NCBI GenBank assembly: GCA_022841745.1
Contig: JALHQW010000060.1
Coordinates: 1 to 44,526, forward strand
DNA length: 44,526 bases
DNA from: Saprospiraceae bacterium
Lineage (GTDB): Bacteria > Bacteroidota > Bacteroidia > Chitinophagales > Saprospiraceae
Direction: 5' to 3'
How positions within the stretch are numbered: the stretch's first letter is position 1; every line of letters starts with the position of its first letter. Below the pieces are notes generated by a model that worked only from the letters and a program-made list of their open reading frames with translations, was not told the origin of the DNA and made no database searches. The translations under genes and the position numbers were made by a program. Below, one piece after another: positions 24,542 to 35,200 of the stretch.

Positions 24542-25888
24542 ATGAAAAAAGCACTGATACTTACTTCAGTGGTAATCTCCACTTTTTGGTTTTCCTGCAA
24601 GAACGACCATGTTGTCACCAGCCTCGACAAAGACCTCGAGGCAGCACTGACAGAAAGCTCCCCAAGTGGCAACATAAGCCACTACATCATGCCGGAGAGC
24701 GACGACTACGATAACCTTCCAAATCAGGATGCAAAGAACCCCGTGACTGCCGCCAAGGCAGAACTTGGGAAACTGCTCTTCTTTGAAACGGGCATTGGCG
24801 TTCATCCCAAGTACGCAATTTCAAAAGAGACTTATTCTTGCAGCAGTTGCCACGTACCTTCCATGTCGTTCACGGCTGGCCGCTTTCAAGGCGTTGCTGA
24901 TGGAGCGGTTGGTTTTGGCGACCACGGTGAGACAAGGGTAAAAAACCCTCACTATGGTGGCTCGGAGGTGGACGCCCAAGGTGCTCGACCATTGCCTACC
25001 ATCAACCTCACCTACGTTACCAATGCACTTTGGGCAGGTGGCTTTGGCTCGTTCGGCACCAACGTCGGCACCGAAGATGTTTGGAACCAGGATACCCTTC
25101 TTGCCATCAACCACAAGGGCTTCGAAGGCTTGGAGGCCAACAACCAGCGTGCCTTGATTGTGCACCGCCAGTTTATGGACAAGGCAATTGCCGACTCACT
25201 TGGCTACACGGCCATGTTCGATGCTGCCTTTCCTGAAATCCCGGAAAGCGAGCGCTACACCATCAAGACCACGGCATTTGCCATTGCTGCCTATTTCCGC
25301 ACCATACTCACCAACGAAGCCCCTTTCCAAAATTGGCTAAAAGGTGATGCAAACGCCATGACCGACCAGCAGAAGCGGGGCGCCGTGTTGTTCTTCACCA
25401 AGGCCGGTTGCAACAATTGCCACAACAGCGCCTCCCTCAACGCCATGCGCTATGAAGCCATTGGCGTGAACAACCTTTTCCAAGGCCCTTATGACGTATT
25501 CCGTACGAACGTGAACGACCTCCGCAATTTTGGCAGGGGCGGGTTCACCAAGCGGGAGGAGGACTTGTTCAAATACAAAGTACCACAACTTTACAACCTG
25601 AAGCATGTCGGTTTCTACTTCCACGGCGCCAGCAAAACGTCCTTGCGTGAAGTGGTCGAGTACTTCAATGCGGGCATTCCAGAGAACACAACCGTTCCTG
25701 CCAGCCAAATTTCCAAAAACTTCCGCCCGCTTGGCTTGACGGAGGAGGAAGTGGATGACCTGACAGAGTTCCTCGAAAACGGCCTGTACGACCAGTACAT
25801 CGAGCGCTATGCACCAAAAGAGGTTATGTCGGGCAATTGCTTCCCGAACAACGATTCACAATCGAGGTTGGACATGGGTTGCAATTGA
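24542..25888 (+). CDS. Di-heme cytochrome c peroxidase family lipoprotein (CCP/MauG)
   Basis: 448 residues from ATG 24542; the frame is open 41 codons further upstream but only this start gives a proper signal peptide (MKKALILTSVVISTFWFSC, lipidation Cys19). Two CxxCH heme-binding motifs, CSSCH at 100-104 and CNNCH at 290-294, with about 190 residues between them, match the two-domain cytochrome c peroxidase/MauG fold. Neighbouring features include GKLLFFETGIG before heme 1, TPTINL-type PLPTINLTYVTNALWAGG, and YFHGASKTSLREVVEYFN near the C-terminus. Members reduce hydrogen peroxide with electrons from small redox carriers in the periplasm, or carry out heme-based oxidations. Convergent with the CHRD-protein gene across a shared terminator. 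Family secure; substrate not proven. Confidence 0.92.
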   Translation: MKKALILTSVVISTFWFSCKNDHVVTSLDKDLEAALTESSPSGNISHYIMPESDDYDNLPNQDAKNPVTAAKAELGKLLFFETGIGVHPKYAISKETYSCSSCHVPSMSFTAGRFQGVADGAVGFGDHGETRVKNPHYGGSEVDAQGARPLPTINLTYVTNALWAGGFGSFGTNVGTEDVWNQDTLLAINHKGFEGLEANNQRALIVHRQFMDKAIADSLGYTAMFDAAFPEIPESERYTIKTTAFAIAAYFRTILTNEAPFQNWLKGDANAMTDQQKRGAVLFFTKAGCNNCHNSASLNAMRYEAIGVNNLFQGPYDVFRTNVNDLRNFGRGGFTKREEDLFKYKVPQLYNLKHVGFYFHGASKTSLREVVEYFNAGIPENTTVPASQISKNFRPLGLTEEEVDDLTEFLENGLYDQYIERYAPKEVMSGNCFPNNDSQSRLDMGCN

Positions 25889-25917
25889 TTTAAGACTCAT
25901 TAGACAATGATAAAAAG

Positions 25918-25948
25918 AAAACCCACCTGCCTTCGCAAGTGGGTTTTT
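25918..25948. terminator. Bidirectional terminator between convergent genes
   Basis: AAAACCCACCTGC, loop CTTC, GCAAGTGGGTTTT: a 13-bp stem with one imperfect pair that is a G-U wobble on the minus strand, with T-rich ends on both strands. It separates the cytochrome c peroxidase gene (stop 25888) from the CHRD-protein gene (stop 25983). Confidence 0.85.
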
Positions 25949-25982
25949 CTTTTTTTCAATCCTTCTTAAAACTACTTCATTT

Positions 25983-28900
25983 CTATTTTACCACTACAAT
26001 CTTTTGCGCTGGCAAAGTCCCCTCCTCCGTTTTCACGGACAAATAATAGGCACCTGCTGGGTAGTTCATCTCAAAAGGCATAGACTGCAAGCCTTGTTGT
26101 AAGGCGATTGTGCGGGTTTCGAGAATTTGCCCATTGTGGCTGCTCAAAACGACTTGTGCATTTGCCGCTTGTGCTGCCTTGATATGAAGGGTAACAGGTT
26201 CGCCGTTTGTGATATTAGGCAGCAATGACAAACTGAAAATTTCGGATAGTGACTCATTGGTACCAGAAACCACTCCACGGGTGAATAGTGCATCGTTGGC
26301 TTCACCGGGTGTTGCATTAGAACCATCCGTGACCACGATTCGGTGGTAAAGCGTTACGTTGCCACCGACAGCCACGCCGTTCGCCTCCAAAACAGCATCC
26401 AATTCTCCATAAGTGACGGTAGTCAGTAGATTTTCACCAGCTCCCTGCATATAGACCACGTTAGTAAAGTCGGCAGTTGTGGACACCTGCCATACATATA
26501 CCACATTGTCCCCGTCAGGGTCGGTAGCAGGCAGCCAATTGATAGTCAGCAACTCGGTTGGGAGGCCCATTACATTGACTGCTGCACCTGGTAAAGGCGA
26601 GGTCAATTCGCTGACGGTTGGAAAGTAGTTTACTTCGGGCAAAATCTGGCCACGAATCTCCCCACTTGGTTCGGCAGTGGTATGTATGTTCACATAAAAT
26701 TCCCCATTGCGAAGCGAGGCTACTTGGTCTGCCGTGATGGTAAAGGTATTGTTCGCTGCACTATAATCACCGCCTTGCGAGCCAGCATCCAGTGTCGCCT
26801 CCAATTCCAATGCAATTCCACCACTGGTACCCGGCTCACCAATATGGATATGGGAGCCGCCAGCAATGGCCGGGTCGAACTGGCCGTCAAGGTCGTTGAA
26901 ACTGCCAGTAGCTGTCAGCACGTTGCCATTCAATTCGAATTTCATTCCGCCATTCCCATTTGAAATAACTGGGTTTTCTGCATTGACACCCATTAAAGAA
27001 GTATGGAAATAAGCGGCGGCAAGCGGCATCAACTGTCCCCGAACCTCGCCCGCCTGCACGCCGAGGGTGTGAATATTCGTATAAATTTGGCGCTTGCGCA
27101 ATGAGTCGAGGAACCCGTCGCTCATCTCAAACCCATTGAACTGGGCCTCGAAAACGCCGTTCATGAAGTCCACATCAAACGAGGCTTCCAATTCAGCCAA
27201 CACAGCTCCGTTGCTGCCAGCATAACCCGCATGGAAATGCGCCCCACCCAAGAAGTTCGGGTCGAAATCGGTGCCCAATGCAGAAAAAGAACCTAAAGCA
27301 ACAGCCTGGTTACCAGACACTTCCAGTATCATCATACCGCTGGCTGGTACGTTCTCGGCGGGTGTTTGGCTGGCACCACCCAGCGGAGAAACGAAGTAGG
27401 CGGCAGCCTCTGCCAAGAGGTTGCCCCGAATTTCACCACTGGAATTACCGAGCGTGTGGATGTTCACATACGTCTCACGGGCAGTGAGCATTTCCTTGAC
27501 TTCGTCTGTGATATCAAAACGGTTCAGGCTTGGCTCATAAACCCCGCCCCTAAGGTCAGTATCAAGGGTCGCTACCAATGGAATGAGTACCTCGCCTGAC
27601 AGGCCCGGCAAGCCAGCGTGGAGGTGCGTACCGTTCACGATGCTTACGTCAACGCCGGTGCCCAATTCATCGAAGGAGCCGCTCAGGGTCAGGCGATTGC
27701 CTGATACCTCCGCAGCTACCACACCGTGGCCACCGCTGCTCACGTCTGGCACCGATTGGCTGCCCGTCAAATAAGCAGTCAAGAACGCTTGGCTTTCCAA
27801 GAGCAATTGGCCACGTATTTCACCACCAGCGTTTGCCGTTGAATGGATGTTCACGTAAAAACCACGGTTGACAAGGGTCTGTACCTGGGCATCGGTAAGG
27901 GTAAACGTATTGGCAGCCGCCTGAAAAACGCCGCTGCGTTGGTCGGCTTCCAATTCGTAGGTAAGCGCAAAAGCCACGCCGCCGCTCTGCCCTGCCCTAC
28001 CGGTATGGATATGCGCCGCCGAGGCATTGCTTTCCAAACCTTGGAAGGCACCAGAAACCAGCAGCATATTGCCCCGCAATTCGGCTATCACTTGGCCTTC
28101 GGCCAATGAAGTGACAAACGGGTATTCGTTGGCCCCGCTAAGATGTGCCCGATAGACCCCATCTGCATTGCCTACCACCTGTCCACGCAGTTCGCCTGAG
28201 CTATATACCGCCGTATGAATATTTGCATACACCTGGTGCGCTCTTAGGGCTGCAAGTTGGTCAGCCGTCAGAACAAAGGTATTGTCTGCTGCCGCAAAAA
28301 CGCCACCGTACAGGTCGCTGTTGATGGTCGTTTCCAGTCCAAGTGCAATGCCGCCCGTTTGGCCAGCAAGGCCAAAATGGAGGTGTGCGCCTCCGGCAAT
28401 GGCCGCATTGAACTTTCCGTCCAAGTCGTCAAAAGCACCCGATACCATGAGGGTGTCGCCGTGGAGTTCCAGCGCCAAGGCGCCGTGGCTGTTGGAGAAA
28501 ACGGCAGGCACTTCGTTACTGCCAAACAAATTGGTCGTGAAATAATCATCCGCTTCTGGCAGGAGCTGCCCCCTTATTTCGCCGGAGGCGTAAACGGTCG
28601 TATGGATGTTCACATAGAGTTGACGGCTGTTCAGGAGGTCAATCTGAGCTTGTGTTAGGGTAAATGTGTTGAGTGCGGCTGTGAAGGTGCCACCCGTTGC
28701 ATCCGTGCCAGGCGTTGGCACGAGTTCCAATTCAATTCCGCCGTTTTGACCCGCATAGCCCACATGGATATGGGCACCTCCGGCAATGGCGAGGTTAATC
28801 AGGCCAGTCATGCCGCCGTAGTTGCCAGTGACCACGAGCTGGTCGCCCGTGAGCGTAGCCGTAATTTCACCACTGCCTGCGGATGCCACCGGGAAAGCCT

Positions 28901-30626
28901 GGTTATGTCCAGAAAGGTAGGCTACAAAGGTAGTAGAGGGTGGTGGCGGTGTGTCCAGTACCACAGCGATGTTCTTAACAGGAACGCCAAAGCCGATATT
29001 GCCGATAAGCGTGGCGGCTCCAGTCGTCAAATTTACTTCGTAAAAACCATCGTTCATGCCCGTGCCCGTGTTGGCGTTCAGGTAGGCCGTGTTGCTGCCA
29101 TCGGTGTACTCGTAGAAGATGTCGAGGTCAATGGTGGGTGCGCTGGCATTGACCATGATGCCCGATGAGCCGATGGTGTTCAAGGTGCCATTGTTGGGCG
29201 GTATTTGCGTAGCTAACACATTGAGCATCAAATCATAATCGTACAAAGTAGTGGTCGTCGTGCCATTGAAACTATTGATATAAGCACCCGCTCCGATGGC
29301 TGGAACAGCACCGGCATTGGCATCGCCAACCGCATAGTTTAGTGCAATATCAACAGCAGCCACTGCGCCAGTGATTGGGTTCAGGCGGAAATTTGCGCCA
29401 TCTCGGCCCATTACCCGGATTCGGTCAACGGTGGGGTTGAAGTCCATGCTGACAGCGCCCATGCCCGGTTGCAGCATGATGGAATCGGTGCCAACGGCGG
29501 TAGCTGCACCGTTCATCAAGTTGATGGTATAAAGGCGGGCCATGCCGGTCGTGTTGTTGTAGCCGAGGCCAAATAGTTCGCCGGTAGCTGGCCGGAAATC
29601 AAGGCCGACCAATGGTTGCGCAGCAAAAACACCCGATGTTGGCGTGATGGTGCGGATGATGCCCGGCAGGTCAGAGTCAAAGCTGATGAGGTTGTTGTTG
29701 CCAGTGATGGCATAGACAAGCTGGCCGGTCACCTGTGCCGGCACGCTGCGGTCAATGGCCACTGCGATATCGTCCACTGCAAGCGGAAGCGGGATTGGCG
29801 AGAGTGAAGTTGCCAAGCCCGTTGTCAGGTTCACCGTGTAGAAATTGGTAGTGCCCGGCACCCCAGTCGCTGCGCTGAGCAGGGCGATATTGGTCAAGGT
29901 GGTTGGGTTGTAATAAATGTCCATGTCAATGGAATTGGCGGGGGCAGTTATGCCCGATGTGCCAACGGTGTTCTGCGTGCCGTTGTTGGGTGGATTTTGG
30001 GTCGTTAGCACATGTAGTGCGCCATCGTAATTGTACAAAGTAGTTGCACCCGCAGCAATATAGCTGTTGGTGTAAGCTGCTGCCGCAATGAACGGCGTAG
30101 AAGCAGCATTCACATCGGCGGCAGCGTAGGCCAATGCCCCGTCTGTGGCGGCAATCGCCCCAGTGACGGGGTGCAGGCGGTAGTTGGCCGTGTTGCTGCC
30201 CATCACCCGGATGCGGTCAACGGTGGGGTTGAAATCGAAATTGACCTCGCCCATGTTCGGCTGCAGCGTCACCGCTGCCGCACCGATGGCCGTGGCAGCT
30301 CCTGTGACAGTGTTGAGGGTATAGAGCCTTGCTTCACCCGTGGTTTGGTTGTAGCCGATGGCGTAGAGTTGACCCGTGTTGGGCCGAACGTCAATGCCTT
30401 CAATGACTTGGCCGCTGGCTACCCCTGAAATGGGAGTCATGCTAAAAGTTGGGGTTGGCGAGGCCAGGTTGATTGACACCAATGCATTACCCGAAAGGGC
30501 ATACACCAGTTGTGCCTTCGACTCGGACAGGCAACCAATGGCCAGCAAACAGGCTATTATCAGTTTTTGGAACAAAAGGGGGCGTCGAGTTCGGCCCGGG
30601 GAATGTGAGGTAAAAAATAAACTCAT
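25983..30626 (-). CDS. Giant secreted protein: two DUF4394 domains, six CHRD domains, T9SS sorting domain
   Basis: 1547 residues from ATG 30626; the frame is open 18 codons further upstream, but the signal peptide (RPLLFQKLIIACLLAIGCLS) fits this start. Residues about 35-560 hold two copies of a DUF4394-type propeller domain (LVYALSGNALVSINL and LVYAITGNNNLISFD; each with FNPTVDRIRVMG). Residues about 567-1330 hold six tandem CHRD domains of about 127 residues, each with AGGAHIHxGxAG, YVNIHT and GEIRGQLLPEA motifs. A fibronectin-like module (LTINWLPATDPDGDNVVYVW) and a type A T9SS sorting domain end the protein. CHRD domains occur in chordin and in bacterial extracellular proteins of unknown function. 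The gene stands alone, sharing a terminator with the peroxidase. Architecture is clear; role unknown. Confidence 0.9.
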   Translation of the reverse strand: MSLFFTSHSPGRTRRPLLFQKLIIACLLAIGCLSESKAQLVYALSGNALVSINLASPTPTFSMTPISGVASGQVIEGIDVRPNTGQLYAIGYNQTTGEARLYTLNTVTGAATAIGAAAVTLQPNMGEVNFDFNPTVDRIRVMGSNTANYRLHPVTGAIAATDGALAYAAADVNAASTPFIAAAAYTNSYIAAGATTLYNYDGALHVLTTQNPPNNGTQNTVGTSGITAPANSIDMDIYYNPTTLTNIALLSAATGVPGTTNFYTVNLTTGLATSLSPIPLPLAVDDIAVAIDRSVPAQVTGQLVYAITGNNNLISFDSDLPGIIRTITPTSGVFAAQPLVGLDFRPATGELFGLGYNNTTGMARLYTINLMNGAATAVGTDSIMLQPGMGAVSMDFNPTVDRIRVMGRDGANFRLNPITGAVAAVDIALNYAVGDANAGAVPAIGAGAYINSFNGTTTTTLYDYDLMLNVLATQIPPNNGTLNTIGSSGIMVNASAPTIDLDIFYEYTDGSNTAYLNANTGTGMNDGFYEVNLTTGAATLIGNIGFGVPVKNIAVVLDTPPPPSTTFVAYLSGHNQAFPVASAGSGEITATLTGDQLVVTGNYGGMTGLINLAIAGGAHIHVGYAGQNGGIELELVPTPGTDATGGTFTAALNTFTLTQAQIDLLNSRQLYVNIHTTVYASGEIRGQLLPEADDYFTTNLFGSNEVPAVFSNSHGALALELHGDTLMVSGAFDDLDGKFNAAIAGGAHLHFGLAGQTGGIALGLETTINSDLYGGVFAAADNTFVLTADQLAALRAHQVYANIHTAVYSSGELRGQVVGNADGVYRAHLSGANEYPFVTSLAEGQVIAELRGNMLLVSGAFQGLESNASAAHIHTGRAGQSGGVAFALTYELEADQRSGVFQAAANTFTLTDAQVQTLVNRGFYVNIHSTANAGGEIRGQLLLESQAFLTAYLTGSQSVPDVSSGGHGVVAAEVSGNRLTLSGSFDELGTGVDVSIVNGTHLHAGLPGLSGEVLIPLVATLDTDLRGGVYEPSLNRFDITDEVKEMLTARETYVNIHTLGNSSGEIRGNLLAEAAAYFVSPLGGASQTPAENVPASGMMILEVSGNQAVALGSFSALGTDFDPNFLGGAHFHAGYAGSNGAVLAELEASFDVDFMNGVFEAQFNGFEMSDGFLDSLRKRQIYTNIHTLGVQAGEVRGQLMPLAAAYFHTSLMGVNAENPVISNGNGGMKFELNGNVLTATGSFNDLDGQFDPAIAGGSHIHIGEPGTSGGIALELEATLDAGSQGGDYSAANNTFTITADQVASLRNGEFYVNIHTTAEPSGEIRGQILPEVNYFPTVSELTSPLPGAAVNVMGLPTELLTINWLPATDPDGDNVVYVWQVSTTADFTNVVYMQGAGENLLTTVTYGELDAVLEANGVAVGGNVTLYHRIVVTDGSNATPGEANDALFTRGVVSGTNESLSEIFSLSLLPNITNGEPVTLHIKAAQAANAQVVLSSHNGQILETRTIALQQGLQSMPFEMNYPAGAYYLSVKTEEGTLPAQKIVVVK

Positions 30627-31058
30627 GTGGGAATCGGATTTAGTTTCAGTTATAAAATCGCCTGTGGGCCAATCTGCCAACCGTTGAAAAAAGGCAAAGC
30701 GCAGCCATGGGAGCGATGCTCCAATACTGTGATTTTCCCCCTCCTTGAACAGGTTGATTTTAAAAGGACCGCCTGCTTGAATCAGTTATTATAGTTACGC
30801 TGAATGGGACTTCATCTTGGTAGATGAAAACGGTAAATTAAATAAATATGGAATTTGGGGCGGGTGTTTTCGCCTTCTCAATTGTTTACAGGTAGATACG
30901 ACTACACCGATGGGTTCGGATTTCGGATGGGCAATTTTTTTTTTGTAAAATCCTTAGGTCTGGGCTAAAAATAAGATTGGGTGCCGAAAGGTAATCGGCA
31001 CCCAATCCTATTGAGCAATCATGAAAATTGGTCTTGGGGTCATGATTTTGTTGTGGTA
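30627..31058. other. Intergenic region between two T9SS cargo genes
   Basis: 432 bp between the start of the CHRD-protein gene and the stop of the 31059-32144 gene. Apart from the terminator at 30975-31007 no gene or repeat was recognised, and no clear -7 box for the CHRD gene was found. Confidence 0.4.
30975..31007 (-). terminator. Intrinsic terminator after the 31059-32144 gene
   Basis: GATTGGGTGCCGA / TCGGCACCCAATC, a perfect 13-bp stem with a 7-nt loop, followed on the minus strand by a T-rich stretch (CTTATTTTTAG). It lies 52 bp past the stop codon. Confidence 0.85.
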
Positions 31059-32144
31059 TTAATGCACACTCAATAAAGAACTCGTTTTCTTTCCTTCGGA
31101 AAATAGCGTCAAAGAATAAATCCCAATTGGCAAATTGTTTGGGAGCGGCGAGGTAAATACCCCGTTTTCAGGAATTGTATTATTCCAGACTGGCCTTCCG
31201 TACATGTCTGAAAGCACAAAAAATACTGATGTATTGCCCGTGGCGACTATCGTCAAATCTTGTCCTGATTTTACCGGGTTCGGATAAACTTGAAAGCGAT
31301 CGGTATTGCCTTCAAATTTCACGGCTTTGATTCCATGTCTTTGCTCGTTGCCGTCAAAGTCTATTTGACGCAACCGATAATAGTTCATGCCTTGCAGCGG
31401 ACGAGCGTCGAGGTACTCGTATTCAACAAATCCCTCGGATGTACCATGGCCGTTGACGAAATCTATGGCCATCCACTCCTTGCCATCGCCACTGCGTTCG
31501 ATTTCGAAGCCCCTGTTATTTATCTCAGTGGCAGTTGCCCACGTAAGCAAGGTTGCGCTGTTTTGTATTTCAGCTTCAAAATTTACCAGTTCAACAGGCA
31601 AAGCGGAGGAATTGGTATTGACCGTGAACCTCAAATCTTGCCCATTCATGGAAGAATTGTTTTCATACAATGTGCCGTCGGGATAAAAATCAAGCGTGGT
31701 GGTTTTGGCCAACTGGAAGAAACTGAAATTGCCGTTGGGAAAATCAAGCTGAAAAGTGTAAACATTCCCACCAACGTATGGGACAGGTGTATTAAGGAAA
31801 ATCTCAGTGGCCAACGAAAAATTGACCAGGCCAGTCAAAACAATTTCTGTTTGCTGATAGAGTAATGTTCCTCCAAAACCTTCTCCAGCATAGATCCTCA
31901 AGATGACGTCTGTGTGGTCAGTGGCGCTGTAAACCACAACGGAGGTAAAATCTCCGCTATTGCAACCATTCATTGTGAACGATTGACCAACGAATGCTGC
32001 ATTGACCCCTGTGGAGGTGAAGCCAGTCGTTGCGGGATTCATTACCAAGCAAACTTGCCCTTTGGATACCTGCATGGTCAATGACAGAAGCGCCACTAAA
32101 ATGATGGGAAGTAAATTTTTTGATTTGTTGTAAATATGCATCAT
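31059..32144 (-). CDS. Secreted protein with T9SS sorting domain
   Basis: 361 residues. Signal peptide (LLPIILVALLSLTMQVSKGQ), then a beta-sandwich region (about 30-190: GFTSTGVNAAFVGQSF, VYTFQLDFPNGNFSFFQLAK) of no certain family. After that comes a module common just before T9SS signals in Bacteroidota (about 195-275: LPVELVNFEAEIQNSATLLT, WATATEINNRGFEIERSGDG, YEYLDARPLQGMNYYRLRQ). The type A sorting domain (FQVYPNPVKSGQDLTI ... SLLSVH) ends the protein. Predicted extracellular or surface-anchored. No catalytic residues are recognised. It has its own terminator and lies 113 bp downstream of the M36 protease gene, whose terminator sits between them, so it is a separate transcript. Confidence 0.85.
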   Translation of the reverse strand: MMHIYNKSKNLLPIILVALLSLTMQVSKGQVCLVMNPATTGFTSTGVNAAFVGQSFTMNGCNSGDFTSVVVYSATDHTDVILRIYAGEGFGGTLLYQQTEIVLTGLVNFSLATEIFLNTPVPYVGGNVYTFQLDFPNGNFSFFQLAKTTTLDFYPDGTLYENNSSMNGQDLRFTVNTNSSALPVELVNFEAEIQNSATLLTWATATEINNRGFEIERSGDGKEWMAIDFVNGHGTSEGFVEYEYLDARPLQGMNYYRLRQIDFDGNEQRHGIKAVKFEGNTDRFQVYPNPVKSGQDLTIVATGNTSVFFVLSDMYGRPVWNNTIPENGVFTSPLPNNLPIGIYSLTLFSEGKKTSSLLSVH

Positions 32145-32211
32145 GGCGATTTAAAATTATTGCTTAGGCCTATCATCTGGTTAAATCAAGACCCAGCGGG
32201 TAAGAAAAAAA

Positions 32212-32244
32212 CCCGGCAGCAGTAGCGATCTACTGGCTGCCGGG
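32212..32244 (-). terminator. Intrinsic terminator after the M36 protease gene
   Basis: CCCGGCAGC-AGTAG / CTACT-G-GCTGCCGGG with loop CGAT and one bulged G, followed on the minus strand by GGGTTTTTTTC. It is 13 bp past the stop at 32258. A textbook rho-independent terminator. Confidence 0.93.
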
Positions 32245-32257
32245 CATTACACCTAAA

Positions 32258-35200
32258 TTATTCCTCAACTAAAACTTTAACCGTCTGAGCGGAGACGTCG
32301 TCCTGTAGGTTCAGCCAATATAACCCTGTTGCAAGATGGGATACATCAACAGTGATAACCGGGCTCAACTCGCCTGACCGTATGGTAAGGCCATGTACCA
32401 ACTGGCCTTGAGCGCTTATTATCCGCACATGTACGTCGCCGGAGGTAGTGCCATCGAGCTTCAGGTTTACCAAGTCCCTGGCTGGGTTCGGATAGGCAGT
32501 TACTTTCAGGTCGGTTTGTTGGTTGCTCCGCAATGCCTGTGGTTGTTCCAAGCCACGTTCGCCGGTAGGTGCTCCTATGTTTTGGCCAGGAGCCAACACC
32601 AGGGTGCTTACCGAAGAAGCACCTGCCAAATTTCCAGCGGCCACGAAGGCAGCAGTGTTGTTTACCTGTGTGATGTTTTTGCCAAGCACCACATCATCAA
32701 TATACCAACCCACACCGCCAGAGAGTACATCGGAGGAGAAACGGAACCGTATGATGACACCTTGATTTGCAAAAATTCCAAGGTTTACCACCGTCTGGAT
32801 CCAGCCATTGCTGGAACCTCCAAAGGCAAATCCATTGATAAGCGGGTTGTTGGCAGCAGGCACGAAATCATTGTAGCCATTTTGCGTCATCTGCGAACCG
32901 AGGTTGATCCAAGTCAGGCCTCCGTCGTTGCTGAGTTCCACTACCCCACCATCGAACCCTGCCTCCGTGTCGAACTTGTGCCAGAACCTCAGCTGGGCGT
33001 TGGTCGGCAAAGTGACCTCATTGGCAAAGTCGAGTGTTTGGTTGCTGGCATTGTTGGGGTCGGAGGCAAACCAGGCATAAGTACCGCTGTGACGCTGGGC
33101 ATTGGAGTAAGTAAATGCATTGGCACCCACAGATGGATTCCACTGGTTGATACCATCCTCCATGTCATCAAAGAAATTGAGCGTGGTAGAAGTGGCCGTG
33201 TTGACTGTCACGTTGAAGCTGCGGGTAGTGGTTTGACCAGGGTTCAGGCTAAAAATCGGGAAGCTTACTACGCCGTTCACCACGGAGCCATCATTGCTTG
33301 CAGAACCAGCTACATAAGTGCTGCCGGTTGGGAGTGGGTCTGTTACCACAATGCCCGTTGCAGTCACTGCACCTGTATTGCTAATGGTCAGCGTATAAGC
33401 CAATTGTTGGCCGTTGTTCACTTGCGCAGCGGCTGATTTTACGATTTTCACGTTGGCAAGGCAAGTTGTTGGCAGGTCGAAAGCCTCGATTTCATTGCCC
33501 CTTGCGTTGGTGCCACTCACGGCACTAAAGCCCATGCCCCGCTTTGCAAAAGCTTCCCAAATCAGGCATTGGTTGACGCCCCCTGTAAGTGCCTGGTCGG
33601 CAGCGAGGATGGCATCACGGCTTTGCAGAAAAGTTGGGCTGCAAGGCTGGAGTTTCAAGCCGTCTGTGACCAATTGCAGCGCAAGGATATTGCCTTTCGT
33701 TAAATCGCCGCTGTTGATATTGGTATCATACCCATAAGCTTCGATGAGGTTCCACGTCATTTCCCAAAGGGCCGTGGCGAAGATGAAGCCCACACCGTGC
33801 GGTACGCTGATCTCCGTATTGGAGATATCGGCGTAGGTATAGGGGTTCACGTTCATGTCAGTGGAATATTTCGCTGGACGAATGCCCAAGCCGGAAGTTG
33901 GCTGGTCGAAAACGTAGCTCCCAACACCCCTACCTTCAGCTGCTATGGTAGCAATAGTGGAGGGGTTCATGGTAAGCATCATGGCGAAATAGTCGCTCCA
34001 ACCTTCGCCAGCCTGCTCGTCGCCACTGAGGCAAGTAGTGCTGGGGCCACCCGTCAAGCGGGTGGAGATGCCGTGGCCGTATTCGTGTACAACGATGCCG
34101 TTGTCGAAGTCACCGTCCTTCATCGGGGGAGCAGGCACCAGTCGCTTAAGGGCGATGATCACATTGCCCAGGGCAATTTCATCCTTTAGTTCCAAACCAT
34201 CTTCATAGCTAATCATCACAGCTGGGATGGTGATGGCAGGTGCGCCACTTTGAGCATCGCCGCCCATGGCCAATATGCCTCCACCAGGTATGTTGTTCAC
34301 AATGATGACCCCTGCTGCGCCGCCAAGTTGTGCCCCCATTGCCTTCTCTACGAAAGCGCAACTGCCCCTATCAATCAGCACGATTTTACCAGCCACGTTG
34401 TTGTTCGGCGGCAAACCGACACCCTGGCCCGTTCCACAACCACAGGCATTGGTACAAGCTGGCACCATGTTCTGGTTGTTCTCAACGATAACCAATTGGC
34501 CCGTAAAGCCGGTTTGATTGATGTTTGCCCCGAAGGCAGCCTGGATGGCAGTGAAATGGACGTTGCCAGCAGGATAGGATGGGGAACTTTGTATATGTAC
34601 CAGCTCTGCCGGTGCATTGCTCGTCCAGAGATACATCTGCATCCTGCCGGGCACGCCATCGGGAAGCGTGAGGAAGTTGGCATTGTTGGTGCCACCACCA
34701 TCCTGCGCCTCTGCCAATACAGCATCCACGCCAGTGCCGCCTTTGTTGAGGTTGTTGGTTTGGAAATTACCGGCAGGCTCGGTAAAGCCGTAGCGGTACA
34801 TCACGTCATGGATATAATTGTTCCAATAGAACAGGTTGGTCACCGCTGCATTGGTGTAGGTGCCCGGTTGTTGGTTCAGGTTGACGGGGAAATCGAAGAA
34901 AAGGGGTTGGCTGGGGATGCCGCCATTGGGCGAAGTGCCAGCGCCTGCGCCGGCTTTGTCTTCGTAGGCATATACGTTATTGCCCTTGGTGATGGAATAG
35001 GGAACCGTACCATCATAGTGCCAGCCAAGGGGTGAGGAAATAGGGTCCCCGCTTGTGTTGACCAGTGTCCTTCCTCCGAAAGACGGGGCTTCTACTGGGG
35101 CGTTGTACACCCGATAAAAATTACCAGCTACCATCGGATTTTTTTCAAAAACCGAACTGATGTCGTCGCAATCTTGGGAAAAAATTTCCGCTGGCAATTC

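Noticed and set aside
31290-35035. Long ORFs antisense to the T9SS cargo genes (for example 32393-33436 and 34250-35035)
   Set aside because: Shadows of GC-rich coding sequence; the minus-strand genes have signal peptides, catalytic motifs, sorting domains and terminators.
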